DNA of 64,000 nt. It comes from an uncultured Selenomonadaceae bacterium (lineage in GTDB: Bacteria; Bacillota; Negativicutes; Selenomonadales; Selenomonadaceae). Below, piece by piece: positions 60,416 to 64,000 of the stretch. Made by a program: the position numbers and the translations under genes. A model generated the notes under the pieces. The model did not search any database, was not told where the DNA came from, and saw nothing but the letters and a program-made list of their open reading frames with translations. Location of the stretch: contig CAJOFR010000004.1 of NCBI GenBank assembly GCA_905234195.1, forward strand, positions 1-64,000, in the 5' to 3' direction. Every line of letters begins with the position of its first letter. Position 1 is the first letter of the stretch.

Positions 60416-60998
60416 TGCCGTTGAACATCATCTGCGTAACTCTTGCCGCCTGAACGGGATCCATTTTCGCCAAAACTTGTCCGGCGGTTCCTTCGTCCAT
60501 CTTCTGCAGAATAGAAACGACCGTATTCAGATTCACCCCGTCGAGGGCTTGCGCCGCCTCTTCGGGTTTCATGCTGCCGTAAATCCGCGCGAGTTTCGAG
60601 ACGCGCTTTTTCTCGGCGGCTTCGCGGGCTTTGGTCTGCTCTTCTATTTCCTTTTGAGAAATGGTTATCTCCTTCGGCTTAGGAGGAGTGGCGGCTTCGG
60701 CGGAAAGTTTCTTGTCTTTTTCCACGACTTTCACCGCGTCTTTGTCCTCTTCCTCATTTTCTTCGGGCTCCGGCCAAACCACGCCTTCAGGCACCGTGAA
60801 GTACTCAAAACTTTCTCCGGCACCTACCAGCGGCAATTTATACAGCCCGACTTTTTCGTTAGCCCACTGAATTTTTTCGTCGTCTACAACTTGAAAATAA
60901 ATGCACGCCGCCAAAGCTCCGACTGCCAGCACAGCCAAAAAGAACAGCACCATAAACCACGTAATTATTTTGCTTAGAAAACTTTTTCGTTTAGCCAT
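60408..60998 (-). CDS. MotE-like flagellar motor-associated protein
   Basis: A 196-residue protein with an N-terminal transmembrane helix (about residues 13-33), an acidic linker and coiled coil (EEQTKAREAAEKKRVSK), and a C-terminal MgtE-N-like helical domain (LARIYGSMKPEEAAQALDGV, ILQKMDEGTAGQVLAKMDP). This layout fits MotE, a chaperone-like protein for stator or rod assembly, encoded beside fliJ or a lytic transglycosylase in many bacteria. The start at 60998 follows GGAG by nine bases. Confidence 0.75.
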   Translation of the reverse strand: MAKRKSFLSKIITWFMVLFFLAVLAVGALAACIYFQVVDDEKIQWANEKVGLYKLPLVGAGESFEYFTVPEGVVWPEPEENEEEDKDAVKVVEKDKKLSAEAATPPKPKEITISQKEIEEQTKAREAAEKKRVSKLARIYGSMKPEEAAQALDGVNLNTVVSILQKMDEGTAGQVLAKMDPVQAARVTQMMFNGNQ

Positions 60999-61016
60999 AA
61001 TATCACGCTCCAATTT

Positions 61017-61952
61017 TTAGTTGGCGTAGAGATCCATGACGCGACCGACGTAATTTTGAGTTTCTCTGTAAGGAGGAACACCGCCATATTTTTGGACGGC
61101 ACCGGGCCCGGCATTGTAAGCGGCGACTGCCAATTGAACATTGCCGCCGAATCTGTCAAGGAGCTGACGCAAAAAACGAGTACCGCCCTCAATATTTTCC
61201 GCCTCGTCGTAGGGATTGACGCCGAGCCCGCGCGCAGTTTCGGGCATGAGCTGCATGACGCCTATTGCGCCAACGCCGGAAATTGCACTTTGATTCATAT
61301 TCGATTCAGCGATAGCGATAGACTTTGCAAGTTTTGGGTCGACGCCGTTTCTAATTGCGGACGCCTCTATAATTTCTTCAGTCGAACCGTAATAAGGCGC
61401 GGCGGGGATTTCTTCGGGCTCATCTTCGTAATAGTAGGCGTCCTCGAAAAAATCTTCGGCAAGCCCGCCAACAAGTACGTCGTCATCGGGCGCGGGGGTC
61501 TGCGTGTAAATATCGTCTTCAGTTTCGGGAGAAATTGCCGCCGTCGGATTTTCAGCAACGGGATTAAAATTTTTATAGCCCTCGTGATTCGGAAGAGCCT
61601 CTTCGCCGGCGAACTTACCGAGCGTGAAAATTTTCGACGAGCTGTTAATTTGAGGAGTCTGCACGGCTGTGGAAATATCTGCGGCTTTCAGAGCTTCGGC
61701 GACTTTCGCGGCGTTGGCGATTTCATTTTCGTTGACGGGTCGAGAAATTTTCTGCAGGCTGTCAATTTCTTGAATCGGTTGCAGTTTTTTTATCATTTCC
61801 TCTTGACGGGCGATTTCTTTTTCAAGAGTAGCCTGGAAGTCCCCGCCGATTCCGCCTGTACCAAAATTATTTTCTATGTTCGTAATTCTCTGGCGAATCT
61901 CGTCAATTCTCCGCGTCAAGCCGACTCTTTCAATCCCTTGAATGCTTATCAT
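61017..61952 (-). CDS. Lytic transglycosylase (SLT domain)
   Basis: A 311-residue protein with an N-terminal flagellum-associated coiled region (IERVGLTRRIDEIRQRITNI), a long disordered linker, and a C-terminal Slt domain with the catalytic Glu in KSIAIAESNMNQSA and motifs GVMQLMPETARGLG and AVAAYNAGPGAV. It probably opens peptidoglycan for the flagellar rod. The start 61952 follows GGGGGAGC. It has no classical signal peptide, which suggests export by the flagellar apparatus or a missed N-terminus; inference only. Cotranscribed with the MotE-like gene. Confidence 0.85.
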   Translation of the reverse strand: MISIQGIERVGLTRRIDEIRQRITNIENNFGTGGIGGDFQATLEKEIARQEEMIKKLQPIQEIDSLQKISRPVNENEIANAAKVAEALKAADISTAVQTPQINSSSKIFTLGKFAGEEALPNHEGYKNFNPVAENPTAAISPETEDDIYTQTPAPDDDVLVGGLAEDFFEDAYYYEDEPEEIPAAPYYGSTEEIIEASAIRNGVDPKLAKSIAIAESNMNQSAISGVGAIGVMQLMPETARGLGVNPYDEAENIEGGTRFLRQLLDRFGGNVQLAVAAYNAGPGAVQKYGGVPPYRETQNYVGRVMDLYAN

Positions 61953-62036
61953 GAAAGTTGCTCCCCCTTTACAAATTCTCTTTACGATATAATAATAATT
62001 GCGTTGCGGATTGTCAAACGCCATTTAAAAAATTTT

Positions 62037-63491
62037 CTAGCCAATAACTTGCAGGCGACGAATTGTCATATCGGCGGGTCCGGTAATTTGACAGCCCTTT
62101 CTTTTTGCGTAGCGGATATAATCCAAAATTTCTTGAGTGACTTTTTCGCCGGGCGCAAGAACGGGAATGCCGGGCGGATAGCACATCAAAAATTCTGCGG
62201 CGGTCTCCCCGATTGTTTCTTCAAGCGGAAGAGATTTTTTATTCGCGTAGAAAGCTTCCTTCGGCGTGCAGTCGACAATCGGATCTATGTATTCGGTTTT
62301 CAGAAGTTTTGACGGATCTTTTCTGTAATTTCTTTTTATGTCAGCCAGCGCGGAAACCAGCCGCTCAATATCTTTTCGCCTGTCGCCGATTGAAACGTAA
62401 GCCAGCGTGTTTGCAATATCGCCGAACTCCATTTGAATATCGTACTCGTCGCGCAGAATATCATAGACTTCAATCCCGGCAAGTCCGACCGAACGAGTAT
62501 AGATAGAAAGTTTCGTCGTGTCGAAGTCAAAAACCGCGTCGCCGTCCGCAAGTTCCCTGCTGTAGGCGTACCAGCCGCCGAGAGAATTAATTTCGTCGCG
62601 CGCGTACTCAACCAAGTCAATCACGCGGTCAAAAATTTCCTCTCCATGCAACGCAAGATTTCTTCGCGAAATATCCAGACTCGACATCAAAAGATAAGAA
62701 CCGCTCGTCGATTGCGTAAGGTTTATAATTTGGTGGACGTAACCGGCGTCAATTTTTTCGCCCGTCAAGAGAATTGAACTTTGCGTCAAAGAACCGCCCG
62801 ACTTGTGCATAGAAACCGCCGCCATATCCGCGCCGACACTCATTGCGGATTTCGGGAGGCGGGGGCTGAAATAAAATTGCGTGCCGTGCGCCTCGTCGGC
62901 AAGCAGTTTCATTCCGTGCGCGTGGGCAATTTTCGTCAGCGTCTCAATATCCGAACAAATACCGTAGTAAGTCGGATTGTTGACGAGGACGGCTTTGGCG
63001 TCGGGATTTTTTTTGATAGCGTCCTTGACGTCAGAAACTTTCATGCCGAGAGAAATTCCCAGCCGTTCGTCGACTTGCGGATTCACGTAAACGGGGGTTG
63101 CTCCGCAAAGAATCAGCGCGTTAATTGCACTGCGGTGGACGTTTCGCGGCAAGATAATTTTTTCGTTCGGCTTGACCGTCGCCAAAATCATCGCCTGCAC
63201 TGCGGAAGTTGTCCCGCCGACCATGAAAAAACTGTTCGTCGCTCCGAAAGCCTCCGCCGCCAAAATTTCCGCGTCGCGAATCACGGAAGTTGGATGACAG
63301 AGGTTATCGAGCATTTTCATTGAATTAACGTCGACGTCCAGGCAGTCCTGCCCCAAAAATTCTGCCAGCTCCCGATTTCCGCGCCCGCGTTTGTGTCCGG
63401 GCACGTCGAAGGGAACCAGACGCGCCGCCTTCATTTTTTCCAACGCCTCCAAAATTGGGGCGCGGCTTTGATTTAAATAATCAACTTTCAA
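62037..63491 (-). CDS. Orn/Lys/Arg decarboxylase (short, PLP-dependent)
   Basis: A 484-residue fold type I decarboxylase. PLP-contacting motifs: VGGTTSAVQAMILA, LLADEAHGTQFYFSP, and the Schiff-base lysine in VSMHKSGGSLTQSS; the C-terminal domain carries CYPPGIPVLAPGE. This is the short Firmicute class of lysine, arginine or ornithine decarboxylases, lacking the N-terminal wing. In Selenomonas-type bacteria a related enzyme makes cadaverine, which is linked to peptidoglycan; that role is only a possibility here. Substrate not readable. Confidence 0.9.
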   Translation of the reverse strand: MKVDYLNQSRAPILEALEKMKAARLVPFDVPGHKRGRGNRELAEFLGQDCLDVDVNSMKMLDNLCHPTSVIRDAEILAAEAFGATNSFFMVGGTTSAVQAMILATVKPNEKIILPRNVHRSAINALILCGATPVYVNPQVDERLGISLGMKVSDVKDAIKKNPDAKAVLVNNPTYYGICSDIETLTKIAHAHGMKLLADEAHGTQFYFSPRLPKSAMSVGADMAAVSMHKSGGSLTQSSILLTGEKIDAGYVHQIINLTQSTSGSYLLMSSLDISRRNLALHGEEIFDRVIDLVEYARDEINSLGGWYAYSRELADGDAVFDFDTTKLSIYTRSVGLAGIEVYDILRDEYDIQMEFGDIANTLAYVSIGDRRKDIERLVSALADIKRNYRKDPSKLLKTEYIDPIVDCTPKEAFYANKKSLPLEETIGETAAEFLMCYPPGIPVLAPGEKVTQEILDYIRYAKRKGCQITGPADMTIRRLQVIG

Positions 63492-63615
63492 AATTTATCA
63501 CCAAACTTTTTTTCGTCTAAGTTGCGGAAATATTATCAAAGACGCTGCAAATTTTCAACCTGCCGCGCGGAAATAAAAAATAAAGCGTGACAATATTGCA
63601 ATAAAAAGTTAAAAT

Positions 63616-63650
63616 CTCCCCGAAAGAATTTTTCGGGGAGGTTTTTATTT
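63616..63650 (+). promoter_or_regulatory. Hairpin with T-run overlapping the livH ribosome binding site
   Basis: CTCCCCGAAA (63616-63625) pairs with TTTCGGGGAG (63631-63640), followed by GTTTTTATTTT. GGGGAGG in the 3' arm is the livH ribosome binding site ten bases before the start. It could end transcription or hide the ribosome binding site. Confidence 0.5.
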
Positions 63651-63651
63651 T

Positions 63652-64000
63652 ATGGATTTTTTCCACCAGCTGATTCAGCAGTTGATTAACGGCGTGAGTC
63701 TCGGCAGTATTTACGCTTTAATTGCGCTGGGTTACACAATGATTTATGGCATTATCAAGCTCATCAATTTTGCGCACGGCGATATTTACATGGTCGGCGC
63801 GTATCTCGGATTTTTTTGCGTGACGTATCTTTACATGCCGATTGTGCCCGCGCTCCTTATTTCTATGGCGATAACCGGCTGTCTTGGCATGGTCGTCGAA
63901 AAATTGGCGTACAAGCCCCTGCGTCATGCGCCGCGTATTTCAATTTTAATCACGGCGATTGGCGTATCATTTTTCTTGGAGTACACGGGAATGTATTTCG
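63652..64000 (+). CDS. livH: Branched-chain amino acid ABC transporter permease LivH, 5' part
   Basis: The first 116 codons of a permease of the LivH family, cut by the window end. The N-terminus QQLINGVSLGSIYALIALGY followed by TMIYGIIKLINFAHGDIYMVG is diagnostic of LivH, and KPLRHAPRISILITAIGVS matches the next conserved loop. It would import leucine, isoleucine and valine with LivM, LivG and LivF, which are presumably just beyond the window. Confidence 0.92.
   Translation, partial: MDFFHQLIQQLINGVSLGSIYALIALGYTMIYGIIKLINFAHGDIYMVGAYLGFFCVTYLYMPIVPALLISMAITGCLGMVVEKLAYKPLRHAPRISILITAIGVSFFLEYTGMYF

Noticed and set aside
61056-62312. 418-codon plus-strand frame opposite the lytic transglycosylase
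   Set aside because: The minus strand holds a clear Slt domain; the plus frame shows no family features and crosses the intergenic region.

Overview
The window looks like chromosomal DNA from a flagellated, anaerobic, diderm Firmicute of the Negativicutes (Selenomonas/Anaerovibrio-like); this lineage call is inference. Outer-membrane signs are FlgH and FlgI (L and P rings) and an ExbB-ExbD-TonB set. Firmicute signs are ispH directly upstream of a four-domain S1 gene, recR next to bofA, and secG-esterase-rnr. Anaerobic metabolism is shown by a single-chain pyruvate:ferredoxin oxidoreductase and a B12-dependent methylmalonyl-CoA mutase pair (succinate/propionate interconversion). No rRNA, CRISPR array, prophage or intact insertion sequence was seen.

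Layout. 0-12.3 kb (minus): a tightly coupled secG-hydrolase-DUF554-thioesterase-rnr-radical SAM/SPASM operon, an SGNH-like gene with a nine-G tract, metG, a P5C-reductase-like gene and two DUF445 paralogues. 12.5-15.5 kb (plus): a methyltransferase-like gene and overlapping ispH/rpsA. 15.5-21.3 kb (minus): pth-response regulator-histidine kinase-M48 protease, a site-2 protease and a Nudix hydrolase. 21.4-26.8 kb (plus): mutA-mutB and an LPP20-like secreted protein.

26.8-38 kb is the most interesting block. Running leftward from a shared promoter region are exbB, exbD, tonB, a secreted stand-alone TonB C-terminal domain, an FTR1 iron permease, a P19/Tp34 periplasmic iron protein, a DUF2318 membrane protein, a DUF4405 membrane protein, two FtsX-type permeases with their ATPase, an FMN-binding lipoprotein, a NusG-II-domain protein and a Gx-family membrane protein. 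A flavin transferase gene (apbE) diverges from the other end. I read this as a ferric-iron capture, reduction and import locus that joins a Campylobacter-P19-like system to a flavin-based electron-transfer module.

38-43 kb (plus): rpsO with a structured leader, flgG-flgA-flgH-flgI with two small unknown genes inside the operon, and an acyltransferase. 43-54.4 kb (minus): PFOR, an unknown protein, a macrodomain protein, an ABC-F ATPase, bofA, recR, a VOC protein, a HAD phosphatase, a phosphoesterase, two tRNA-Val genes and an aminotransferase. 54.5-64 kb: ccmABC, a divergent flagellin, tRNA-Gly, tRNA-Asn, trmK, a thiamine pyrophosphokinase, a membrane protein of unknown role, MotE-like and lytic transglycosylase genes, an Orn/Lys/Arg decarboxylase and the start of livH.

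Four copies of a roughly 100-nt element made of three consecutive hairpins lie between genes (12405, 19891, 42991, 50194). Stems are preserved while the sequence changes, which points to selection on structure. A second, looser purine-rich repeat type occurs at about 15.46, 32.81 and 60.36 kb.
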